Assembly (NCBI GenBank): GCA_013400155.1
Contig: VXBM01000337.1
Location: forward strand, 1 to 64,000
Source: Helopsaltes ochotensis
Lineage: Eukaryota; Chordata; Aves; Passeriformes; Locustellidae
Direction: 5' to 3'
Length of the DNA: 64,000 nucleotides
Shown here: one piece after another, positions 12,601 to 23,100 of the stretch
How positions within the stretch are numbered: position 1 is the stretch's first letter
Layout: each line of letters starts with the position of its first letter
Translations under genes and position numbers: made by a program
Notes under the pieces: generated by a model
Told to the model about the DNA's origin: nothing
The model's database searches: none
Seen by the model: the letters and a program-made list of their open reading frames with translations, nothing else

Positions 12601-13290
12601 TACTTGTTTTGTAATTCTTTCTGCTCCCAAGTCATGCCTGGGCATCCACAGGAGATCAAGGACAGGAGGTGCTTCTCTCATCTGTGCTGCTCCCCCTCTG
12701 ACAGCTGATACGCTGAGCTGTGCTACCATCCACAGCACAGAGCAGGGAGGAACAAGCAGCTTTTGGGCACGGGAAGCAAGTTTTGCGTAAACATGACAAT
12801 GGGCTCTGTGCTCCACTTGCCTGAGCTGCTGTTTCTCATTGAACTCAATAGGTGTCTTCAGATAATTGCCAAGAGAGGATTTACTTCACCTAATGCGCAG
12901 GGAGTATTAGAAGGGCTGCATTCATTCAGCTGACTAAGACAGACGTGAAGACCAGAAAATCCCAAGTTTGGATTTGTCACAGAACAAAATTCTGAAATCA
13001 ATGTCACTTCAATGCAACAGGGTTTAATGCACAGGATTTTATTGGAGCTCAGCCCACACTACATGAAAGCTTATGTTGGTGGAATAGAGAGTATTTCTGG
13101 CTGTGGTTTTGATGAGCGCTGACCAGTGTCCAGTACCATCAGTTTGGAATTAGTCTATGGGCAAAACTGGGCATCAGCCAAGCTTAGTTCTCACAAGCTG
13201 GGAATCATGCAGAGACAGAATGAGAAGGGGCCCCAAAGCTCACATTGTGCGTCTCCCCCAGTGTTTTCCTGGCCTCTATTTATGTAAAAA
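9616..13290. other. Intergenic DNA, no gene seen
   Basis: Unique sequence without recognisable coding potential. A short A-rich run lies at 11119-11131. The pair of opposed ORFs at 12406-12816 overlap each other and match nothing I know. Confidence 0.7.
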
Positions 13291-13299
13291 AGTCTTAAA

Positions 13300-13450
13300 A
13301 AAATCTCTCAGAGGTTTTTACAGCTTCTTCCAACCATCTCTCCAAGTAACCATCCCTGTGACTAGAATGTTTTTCCTAAATCTAACCTAATTCTCTCAAG
13401 CTTCAGTTAAGTCTATTATTCTTGTCCTACTTATATGGATAAATTCCTTC
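13300..13450 (-). mobile_element. Probable old CR1/L3-like LINE relic
   Basis: The plus strand at about 13365-13430 (tttttcctaaatctaaccta, then a stretch ending cttgtcctac) resembles the reverse complement of the 3' region of amniote CR1/L3 elements. It is heavily diverged, and both borders are uncertain. The call rests on remembered consensus words only. Confidence 0.45.
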
Positions 13451-16034
13451 TTTGCAAAATATGCTTCCTACAGAAAACTGAGTTTCTGTGTTCCCTTTGG
13501 TCTTCCGTTGTTCACACTGAATGTTACAGAATCTGTGACCTGCGAGGACAGGACAGGTTCTTCCAGTTCTCTCTGCTTGATTCTCTCTGCTTGGCTGCTA
13601 CTCCACATTTCCCTTGAAGAGGAAAAGAATTGCTCAATGTTTGACACACTGCTCTAGCTGAAGCCTTACTAGTGCTGAGTGCAGCTGAAGGATTACTTGG
13701 TGCATTTTATAAGTCGCAGTTCTGAGTAAACACTCCTGTGTTGATGTTTAACATTTTCACAACAGCCAGGTTCTGTTGACTCATGCTCGGCTGTGATTCA
13801 CTCCCTGCAGAGCTCCTGTGAGACCTTGGGTCCCACCCTTCACCCAGCACTCAGCAGGTCAAGCCTCTGATCGTAAGTCAGTGTCGAAGGCTGACACACT
13901 GCTCACTTCTGCTCCTCTTTTCTCATGTTTAGAAATATTGGCAGGGTGAAGCCAGTTCTTGTTTTTCTTTCCTGGAGGTCTCAGTACACACTCTTTTTCT
14001 CTCTGCTGAAGGCACAAGGGTTGTCCATCTTCACTAACGTGTTGCTTCTCCCCTTACCAACCAGGGTTTTCGTGGATCTGTTTTAATTCACATCCAGTTA
14101 GCTCAAGGGAAAACAGCCCATGATCTGCATAAGATGTGCTCATCCTCCCATCTGGTCTCATTTACACAGTGAACATCCTGCCATGATCAGAGCAGCCCTC
14201 TCGTCTCTTGAGGCCTTAAAAACGTCCTGAGCTCTTAGGCCAGGGAGCTGTGGAGTTCTCCAGGGTGTCCAGGTTGCTCGGCAGGCTGGAGAAACCTGGG
14301 GGCAGCCCCCAGCCCAGGGTGTCACCTTGTGGGTTGGGACACAGGTGTGGATCCAGAGGCAGGCAGTCCTCTCATGAGAATTCAAGGCCTGTGTGGAAAA
14401 AAAAATAGCAGGAGAAAAAGTCCTCTCTTTCCCCCCAAATATTCAAGCATGCAAAACCCCCAAACTCAACCACACAAATAACCCCCCCCCAAACAGCCTT
14501 TCAGGAAGTCTTATTCAACATAAACAAAAAATGGTAAAACTCTCTTCCCTTTACAAGCTGTATTTAGCACAGTGCTATCAAAAGGCTATCAAGCAAAATT
14601 AATAAATTCTCTTTTTTTTCTGGTGTATTTGCAGTTCTGCACTTCTTAAAATAAAAATGGTCTAATAAGTCATAAATTTACATTTCTTAAGTTACCCTGT
14701 CTGGCTCCCTTAATGAAATGACTTCAATACAATACACAGAGCAGTGTAAATCTGCAGAACCTCAGAGCTCCAAATATTAATCAAGAAGCTTTCATAACAG
14801 AAATTAATAAATGGAAGCAAAAAAATTTAATAAGGAATGAAATTTCACGAGCCACTAAAAGACCAGCAAATATGTATTTCATATTATTTTATAAGGCATT
14901 TAAAGTAAATTCAATACTTTTCAATGGCATTATGAAACTGAAATCACATAACTGACTGGAGGCTTGGGGAGTGCTTCAGTTCAGGGTTGGTTTTGCAGCA
15001 CTCCTGTCTTGTTTGCTGCAGTCATAATTCTGAGCATCAGTTGGTCATGCAAACACGACTGGAAAGCTTGAGATCTAAAAAGGAAAGAGTAGCCAAGAAA
15101 GTGCAAACACCTGATAGATACATCTCTGGGACAAACCTGGACATACAGCTGCAACTGAGACAATTCAGGAGAAGAAAAATGCAAATATTGTGTAAGCAAG
15201 AATGGCGGATAATATGGAATATGTCTCACTTTTCAGTACCAACTGCTGTGTTTTCATCAATCTTACCGTAGGAAAATTGACATAATTACCTCTGCTCACC
15301 ACAGTTTTTGGTCTGCTTTTGCTTCTTGCTGTCATGTACAGTTGCTGACAGGATGCTAATAAACACTTTTCTTGAATGGTTGCAGCACATCCATTATTCC
15401 ACTAGTCTGACTCATGAATAGGGCCACTAAATGCTACCACAATACAAAGAAATCATTAAACAATTATGAAAAAATAACAGAGCAGCTTGTAGTGATCCTC
15501 TAGTTACAGCAATAGAGATATTATTAATTTACTTTGTACATAAAATCAGAACTCCCCTTTAGTTTGGATTAGCCCACATGATGGCAATCTCTGTCATTAA
15601 CACACAGTGAGTTATTCCTTCAAACACTGCCACTTTAAGATGTTTCATCTGCACAATACCAAAAGTAAGACACGAAAATCTGCTTGGATTTCAGTAAGTA
15701 CATGAAACAGCCAGGAATTTTCCTGACAAAGAACAAATAGCCTGTAACACCACGGAGTGAACCCCTCATAAAGGCTTTAGCACAATGCTCTGGCACAGCC
15801 TGCAGAGCAGAGAAAACCCTTAGCAAAACCCCCATTGCATCTGCAGAAGCTGTGCCCCTGCTGCATCCATTCTGTGTGCTCTGCTTTACCAAAACCACTC
15901 TCCATTTCCAGCTGGATAATGGATGTAAAGCTGAAAATGCCACAGGTGTTCTGCTACCTCCTACCTTCAGGTGGGAGCTGGTGTAAGAAGTGAGGAAGAG
16001 AAAAAAAGGCCAACTACACAATAGTCAGATAAGT
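13451..16034. other. Intergenic DNA between repeat relic and SUSD4 3' end
   Basis: No gene seen. A homopolymer C9 run lies near 14481-14490. An AT-rich block at 14740-14950 is the sort of sequence that is often conserved near vertebrate genes, but this cannot be tested here. Confidence 0.65.
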
Positions 16035-16054
16035 CAAAAGAACTGAAACTCAGC

Positions 16055-16060
16055 TTTATT
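16055..16060 (-). terminator. SUSD4: Candidate SUSD4 polyadenylation signal (AATAAA)
   Basis: The plus strand reads tttatt, so the minus strand carries canonical AATAAA about 1.0 kb after the stop codon. It is the first such hexamer after the stop on the transcribed strand. A T-rich/A-rich stretch lies next to it (16059-16070 plus strand). Use of this site cannot be shown without transcript ends. Confidence 0.5.
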
Positions 16061-16157
16061 ATTTTTTTTAAAAAGTATTCTACAATAATGGCTCAGAATA
16101 CTACCACAATGTACAGGGACAAGGCAGTGCTCTGGGCTATGACTGTAGATTACTCTC

Positions 16158-16173
16158 ATATATATATATATAT
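16158..16173. repeat. (AT)8 microsatellite in SUSD4 3' UTR
   Basis: Sixteen bases of alternating A and T, self-complementary and complementary to the second tract at 16440-16457. Confidence 0.9.
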
Positions 16174-16439
16174 TTAAGAGCTTAAGAAAGGTTGAAGAAT
16201 GGCAGTTCGACATTTCTTAAGCATGTATTTCATAATTTTAACATCTTCTAGATCTCTCATATTACAGCAGGATTTATCAAATGCAATGTAGTCACAGAAG
16301 TTTTGCATAAATACAAATATTGATACTTTACTTTGAATATCGTTTATGATATAAATTCTGCCTGACCTTTAAAAAAAAATCTCCAGATCATTATGTGACC
16401 TGGGAGTCTTTCCTTTTCTTTCTCTGTAAGAGTTTTTAA

Positions 16440-16457
16440 ATATATATATATATATAT
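16440..16457. repeat. (AT)9 microsatellite in SUSD4 3' UTR
   Basis: Eighteen bases of alternating A and T followed by more AT-rich sequence, inside the predicted 3' UTR. Confidence 0.9.
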
Positions 16458-17072
16458 TTATATATTTGCTATTGTACATCAAAGTATATATGAATCCCTT
16501 CATTTCTGTTATATTTTCTGCAGACATGGTCTGAAGCAAAATCACCAACAACTAAATCAAAAACTTCCTGGTTATCATAGGAAAGCCAAAGAGAATCTTT
16601 CCTCTTTTTTGTGTGTGTTTTTCAGACTGATATTTTTTAAACTTGAAAGGATTCTTCATCAACTAGAGGTCCATAGATCATTTAAAGCAGTCTTTGTAAG
16701 CAAATTTACATATTTTGACATGCTTTTGTGAGGCAGTTAGTATCAAAATCCAATAGCATTTCTTACAGAGCCATATGACTTTCTGCGATGCAGATATACA
16801 TTTCATTTCTAAAAAGCCACAGTTCTTTTTCTACATCTGCTCTCATCAAATCCCCAGGATTCATTCATAAAACTGCTGCTGTTCCAAATGCTGACGCTGT
16901 TATCCCTGCTGTGGATTAAGACATACACCCAACCTGGTGACATCATTGCGTGGAAGATTGATAAGTAGGAAAACACCCTCCCCAAATCCACAGAGAGTCT
17001 TTTCTGTCTTGGAATCCTCATGATTCATGTCACCCAACAGTGCAATGTGATGAAGACACGACTCAGTGCAGG

Positions 17073-17101
17073 CTAAGGGTCTTCTTCCATCAAAGGAATC
17101 T
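17073..17101 (-). CDS. SUSD4: SUSD4 terminal coding piece (9 residues, EIPLMEEDP, then stop)
   Basis: Only 29 coding bases. A pyrimidine-rich acceptor (TTTGTTTCTCCTAG) is followed by AG, which completes the G|AG Glu codon of the tail exon, then codons for IPLMEEDP and TAG. The joined C-terminus reads IDITDEIPLMEEDP, which matches the acidic end of non-human SUSD4 proteins as I remember them. Exact phase agreement, a strong donor at 18282 and the good acceptor support it. It is too short for ORF finders and easy to miss. The 3' UTR follows directly in the same exon. Confidence 0.88.
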
Positions 17102-20100
17102 CTAGGAGAAACAAAGAAATACCATTGGCTGCTGATTGCAATTTCCCTTTTCGCTTTTGCAGAATATTATTGTTACCAATTCTACAAAGCCAGAAAGGGA
17201 TGTTGCAAATATCTGAACAAGATCTGGGATATTGCCAATTCTAGACCCACTCATGCTCTAACACCTCTATGAAAATTAGATAATTAAAACTACACAGATT
17301 TTGTCCAACAAGTTAGGATCACAAAAACCTAAATGCAAACATCCTTGCTACTACATTAATCACTGGAGCAGCATTCAGAGGTGGCAGGGACCTTAACTGG
17401 CAGTCCCAAAATTTCTTCCTCTCCTCCTGGGTGCCCTGTTCCCCTTGTGATACCAGTAAAACTGCCCAAACCCCTCTGAAGCAGAGGACTCCTTCCACCC
17501 AGACCTTCGCCCACACTGAACTTAGGACGCTGAGCTTCAGCTCAGTGACAACGGAGAGTGGGATATGAGCCTGTCCCTCTAAATGTCTCCAAGGAAAGCC
17601 ATCTAGTTTCCTTAACATGCTGAGCAGCACCGATCAGAACCCCAAGAAATCATGTCAGTACATGCTCATGCTTGATTTAAAGGCAGGCAGTAATACATGG
17701 CAAGCTCCCTCCTGGCACATGGACCTCTGGGCACGTTCTCCTTATGCTGGGATTTCCATGTCCATGGCTTGAGGCTCACATGCCTCAGATGGAAGCAACA
17801 TTTTGCTGGATGCACAGATATGATGAGGTTGTTAATAAAGGCTGCTAATTTTGGCCCAGTATGAAAATATGATTTACTTTCTCTTTCAAGGAGAAAATCC
17901 TGTTGTTTGCTGTGAAAGCCAGGGTATGTGAGGGAGCTGTGAACGTAGGAGTTGAGGAGCAGATGAACAGACAAGATGAGGGCTGGCTTTGCTGCTGTAC
18001 ACAGGTGTTTGCTGACATCCCTGTTGATGAGGCTGGGGTCTGGACAGGAGCCTTCTGGCCTGGCATTCAAATCACATGCACCACAGCTAGCAGGGACATA
18101 TCACAGAAATGAAATTCTGTAACCATGAAGTTTTATGATTTAAAAAAAGTTTCAAATTGAGGTGTAGACAAAACCACGGAGATAGTATGAGCGAGTCAGC
18201 TGGGTGAATTCCTGCTCTGCCAGTACAGACAAATGATGTCCCCTGGTCATGGACTCACCCATTGCACCTATGCAAGACTCACCATCTGTGATATCGATCC
18301 GGGGACTCGTGGATGCAGCATCCCCGTCAGTGCTATGGGATACATCAGTTCGATCTGGGCCAGGAAGTGCTGCCCCTTGGCACGTCAGGGATGGGTACAA
18401 ACTTTGGAGCAGTTCAGAGGAGCCCGACCTACTGTCACAGGTCTCAAATTCACTGGGCTGCGTGTCTGGAATCCTGGGACCGGGGTAAGCAGGAGGATTC
18501 TGATCTTCTGTCTGCAAAATGTGCCCCTGCTCCGTGGCAGTTGAGTATCCGGGTGCCAGGGCATTCAAGCCGCTGCTGACAGCTTCGTCATAGGAAGGCA
18601 GCATGACAGGAACACCATCCACCACCACGAAGTCGGGGTCGCCCATGGAGCCCTCCTGGTTGCTTCTACGTCAAACATAGAAAGGTTATCACGGAGAGCA
18701 GGAGCACGTCAGCAGCAACTCGGAGCAACTGCTGAACTTCAGTAAACACAGCACCTTCTAGTCATGCCAAATGAAGCTACAGGGTCATTAACATTCACAG
18801 AAATGTTTGCCAAATTATGCTTGGGCCGACAGGTGGAATCTGTTACGGTCGGAAAAACTGAAACCAGTAACGGGAAGAACAGTTCGGAGAAGGGAAGGTA
18901 AGAAAGTATGCAGAAGAGACAAGGAGCACCATTTGCTGTGCTGTGCACAGTGGGTATCATGGATATAAGATCACAGATGTAGTTCACCAGGAAAAAGTGT
19001 CTGAACCCCTGGCAAAATGTACACTAGAGCACAGAAGTGTTTACAGCCCAAGTAAACAGGCACTGAGATCACTACTGCTGGATGACAAGGGTTTGGTGAC
19101 AAGGTTTGTGGCCTCCTTCAGAACTTGCTTTCAATGGATCAGGGCTTCCTTAACTGGTATTAAGCTGGTTTCTTTTTTAAGCAAACATTCCTATTAATTC
19201 GGAAGGTCTGTTAAACCCCAAAGTATCTATGTAGTAGCCTATTAAACACAGTACAGTCCAGGCAGGAAGGATTTGGTCCCAGATACCTTTAAGACATGAA
19301 AACATCTGAAAAGGAGAGGGCTGAAAGCCATTTTAGTAAGCTAGACAAGTCCAGGCTGTAGGCCTTCCTCATGAAGAGCACTATGTCAATCAATGACAAA
19401 TGGTCCCAGCTCTGTGATATTTTATGGAAATAAAGGAAGATGTGGGAGATGTTTATGAATTGTGATGAAAATAACACTAATGAAGGTAAAAAGCAAACCT
19501 TTAATATAAATTTGTCCATAGAGAAAAAAGAAATTCTTTCTTAAAACTTACATTACTAAGTCTACAGTAGTTAAAAAATTAATTCCCCCAGCACCTGAAA
19601 ACGAGTATTTAAAAATATTGTCAGCTATTTTTACAGGCAGAAGCAGCAGCTCTCAAAAGAAGAGTGGTAATTACTCCCAGAGTGATTCTGGCAAACTTTG
19701 CCTTTTATCTCAGCTGCATGGAGGACTACTGCAGGTTTTTGGTGCCCTTCCACACCAGTGGTTCAGGGACTTCTGCTCAGAGCAGAACAAAGTATCTGCA
19801 AGGCTCATGAGCTGCTCCATCTCTCCAGCAAGGAGTGCTGACTGTGAAAACTGAATCAAGGCCCTCAACCTTCAAATTAAGAAAGAAACCAATACAAACC
19901 GTGGAAGGAAATGTGTCTTAAATTTGGTCTGGAACATCCTGGCTAAAATAACCAGTAGCAGTACTAATAAAACACTGGTAGCAGTAAATGCCACTATTTT
20001 CCATGTAGTCAGGAGGGTCTCCTGTGTATTTGGCCAGGTTTGTTCTGTAACACAAAGACAACACAAGAGTTGTGCTTGTATATTCCCATTGTTACTTTAT

Positions 20101-23100
20101 ATTTAACACTACTCAGAAGTGCCAGTTAGGACCAGACATTTTTTATACGCAACTTGTAAAAACACACATAAACTCTTTGCCATGTACCAAGAGCAGTCTT
20201 AACATTAAGCTGTCACAGAGGCTGGATCTTGCTTTTTCCCCTTGACTGGTCTTTTATACATGTAATCATGACCTCAGCTTGCATGCATATAAAAATACCC
20301 AGATGTTAAAAAATACATTTGAAGAGGTAATGATCAAAACAGCTTAGAATCATTCAGGATCTTGGGAATGCATTATATTTAGCCTCTTTCAAAACCTGAG
20401 ACCCTTGAAAGCGGTAGCATCTTAAAATAAACGCTCATCACTTAACCACGACATAGACGAAGTTCACCAGGCATTACCAAGCGACAAATTTGCTCCGAGA
20501 TGAGGGACTGTAAGAAGAGAGGGCTGTTGGGACAGGACTCTCCTTTACCTGTTTTGACACAGTACACTTGGTAGGAGGGGAACCACTCTCCGTACTGGCA
20601 GGTGATGTACTTGTAGTCGTTGGTGAGGGTGTAGCCAGGGTCGCAGTAGAACTCCACCACCGTCCCGTGGTTGTAGCGCTCGCAAGGCCGCGGGTGGCAG
20701 ATGTAGTCTCCGTGACTCACCATTGGAGGTAGTGGACAAACTTGGGCGAACAAACAAAGAGAAAAGGAGAAAGACATTAATGCCAGCAGCCCACCGCTGG
20801 GCAGCCTCAGAGAGTCAAAATGCGGCAGGCACACCTCAGGCTCCCTCTCAGCTCCCTGCGGGTCTGGGCACGTCTCAGTGGCAGACTGAGGCTGCCCAGG
20901 CAGGCCAGGTGCCCATCCACACCAGTGGAGGATGCACATGCCAGGGGGTCACTGAGGTGGGATCTGGGAAGCTTCCAATCCTTGTGGGAAGAGGAGGGTG
21001 AGAGGAAGACAAAGGGGGACACATGCCCATCAGGTGGCTGCGTGGGGATGGAGCAGGGCAGTCAAAATAAGGAGAATCATGCTTTTCATGAAGCATCTAT
21101 AATTCAGCTGTAACATGCTATTTTTTGTTTCATTAACATAATTAAATGGTTGCATGTGTTAATTAAATTCCTTTTAAAAATAAGTTTGCCATCAGCAGTG
21201 CTGCAAGAGATGCAAAGCACCTAGTGTTGCTTAAGCATGTGCCATCTGTATCACTGTAATTTTATTAAGTTGAGCTTAAACTCTACTGGTGGTATTTGTG
21301 TTTTGTTATTTCTGAACAGCCTGACTGATCCCTGTGGGACCACTGCTGGAGCGAGGTCTTAAATATAGCAGAGGCTGAGCCTGTGTTAATTAAGTAGAGT
21401 GGTTTACTTAGGGTTAGGTAAATAAGAGAGAATTACAGTATAAACATGTGGGACTTTTCCTGTAGGCCCTGAAATGACAGCTCAGGCAGATGAACTCCAT
21501 GGAGAACTGAGGGAGCACTCTGGAAAACAGCAGTGGGGAAAGCAGCTCACAAGCAGTATTTTTACAAGAGAGGAAACTTTTCCACTGTGTAAGTGTGGGT
21601 TGATTACTGCTTTCTTAAGTGCTTCTAAGTGCGGGGCAAAAAAAACCGTACAAAGTGTAATGATGTTTCAAATGACTGCATACTGACCCAAAAGGGGCTT
21701 CAGTTACTGGATGGCTGCTTTTATTTCCCTTCAGAGGCAGTTCCCATCTGGCTCCATGCCCCATCTACAGGCCCTTCCCTTCACTTCGTGCCTCTCTCAT
21801 GCAGGCAAGACCACTGCATTGATTTAAATAATGAAAATGACATCTCTTGGAAGAAGAATCTTCCCAGAAATTACAATTCAGCTGCTGCTCCCTGTGAATC
21901 TTGTTACATGAATAATGTATTTCATAAAAAAATACACAAGATATTAAATGAATCTTCAAGAGAGGCTGATTACAATGTGCAGCAATGTCTATTCCCCGTC
22001 CTCTGGAGACATGGTTTTGTTTGCATTTTCACCGGCAAGGCTTAATAATAACTTGAAATCAGAGTAAGTAATTCACATAAAAATTCACATCCTCAATGCT
22101 CTGCACACTTTCCAAAGTCTCTGGACCCACAAGAAATAAGAACACTTTACTGGGAAGTCAACTCAAGATTGAAAACAATTTTTTTAAGATTAGGGTGAGG
22201 TTGTCAGACTGAAATAGTAGAAAAGCACCTATAAATAATTCTTGTATTAAAAAGAAAATGATCAGTGAAAGCCATGATCCTGGCCTACCATAAGAAAACC
22301 TGGTATATTTTTATTACATATGCTTAGAGCATGAGAACAAAGGAAGAGAACAATTTCAGATCCTCTGCTACTGAATTTTGCCAAGCTCTGGCAGTGCACA
22401 AGAGATGTGTAGATGCCCACAACCTTTCTAGCAATGAGCAAGTAGAGCACACCTTATCACGAAGAGCAACACTCAGAGAAACTAATTTTCCCCTCCAGGA
22501 ATGTAGCTGCTACATCATGCCTAACCTCTTAATGTCATTGAGAGCCAAAGCAGCCTGCGAATAGAAAAATCCCTCAAAGCTGGCATCCCAGCAATGTGCG
22601 TCAGCTCAGGAATGACACACTTCCAGGCAGATTTAAAGCTTTACACTGTGGGGACAACCCAGATATGGAGCTGTCAGTCTGTTTACAAACGGAGGTGTAT
22701 TTTATAACACCCAAAAATAAGAGTATCACTCTTTGTGTAGGATATATCCCCAGTACTAAAAAGAGTGCCACCCCTTCCACGGACGCATCCATATTTCAAG
22801 GGAAATGCTTGTGTATTGCTGCTGCCTGGAAACTCCTGCAAACAATTTTTTATTGCCCTGCCAAGTGTTAGTCATGAATTAGTCGAGGTTTACGGGGTCA
22901 TACCTGCCAACAGCTCCTGCATGAACACTGGGAACCAACAGATGCAATGGAACAGGTTTGAGACTGAGGGCTTTTAGCTCAGCTAAAACACTGCTTCATT
23001 CTTATGTCGACTGGACTGCAAGAGTCAGGGATTCTAACTCATTGAAGTATCACTCACCACCTCCTGTGAACTTTATGTTCAACCAGTTTCAGGACCCCTT

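Larger units (their letters stand above)
16035..17072 (-). other. SUSD4: SUSD4 3' UTR (approximate 3' end)
   Basis: The sequence downstream of the TAG at 17073-17075 has no splice-like or coding signal and is AU-rich. It contains two alternating AT tracts (16158-16173 and 16440-16457). The only AATAAA hexamer I find in it on the minus strand is at 16060-16055, so cleavage is expected roughly 15-30 bases further on. The end coordinate is therefore an estimate. Minus-strand ORFs here (for example 16809-17021) are chance readings of UTR. Confidence 0.6.

Noticed and set aside
18152..18646. 164-codon minus-strand ORF as the complete SUSD4 C-terminus
   Set aside because: The last 43 codons lie past a strong GTGAGT donor, and an in-phase terminal exon with a SUSD4-like ending exists at 17101. 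The ATG at 18646 is internal to the exon.
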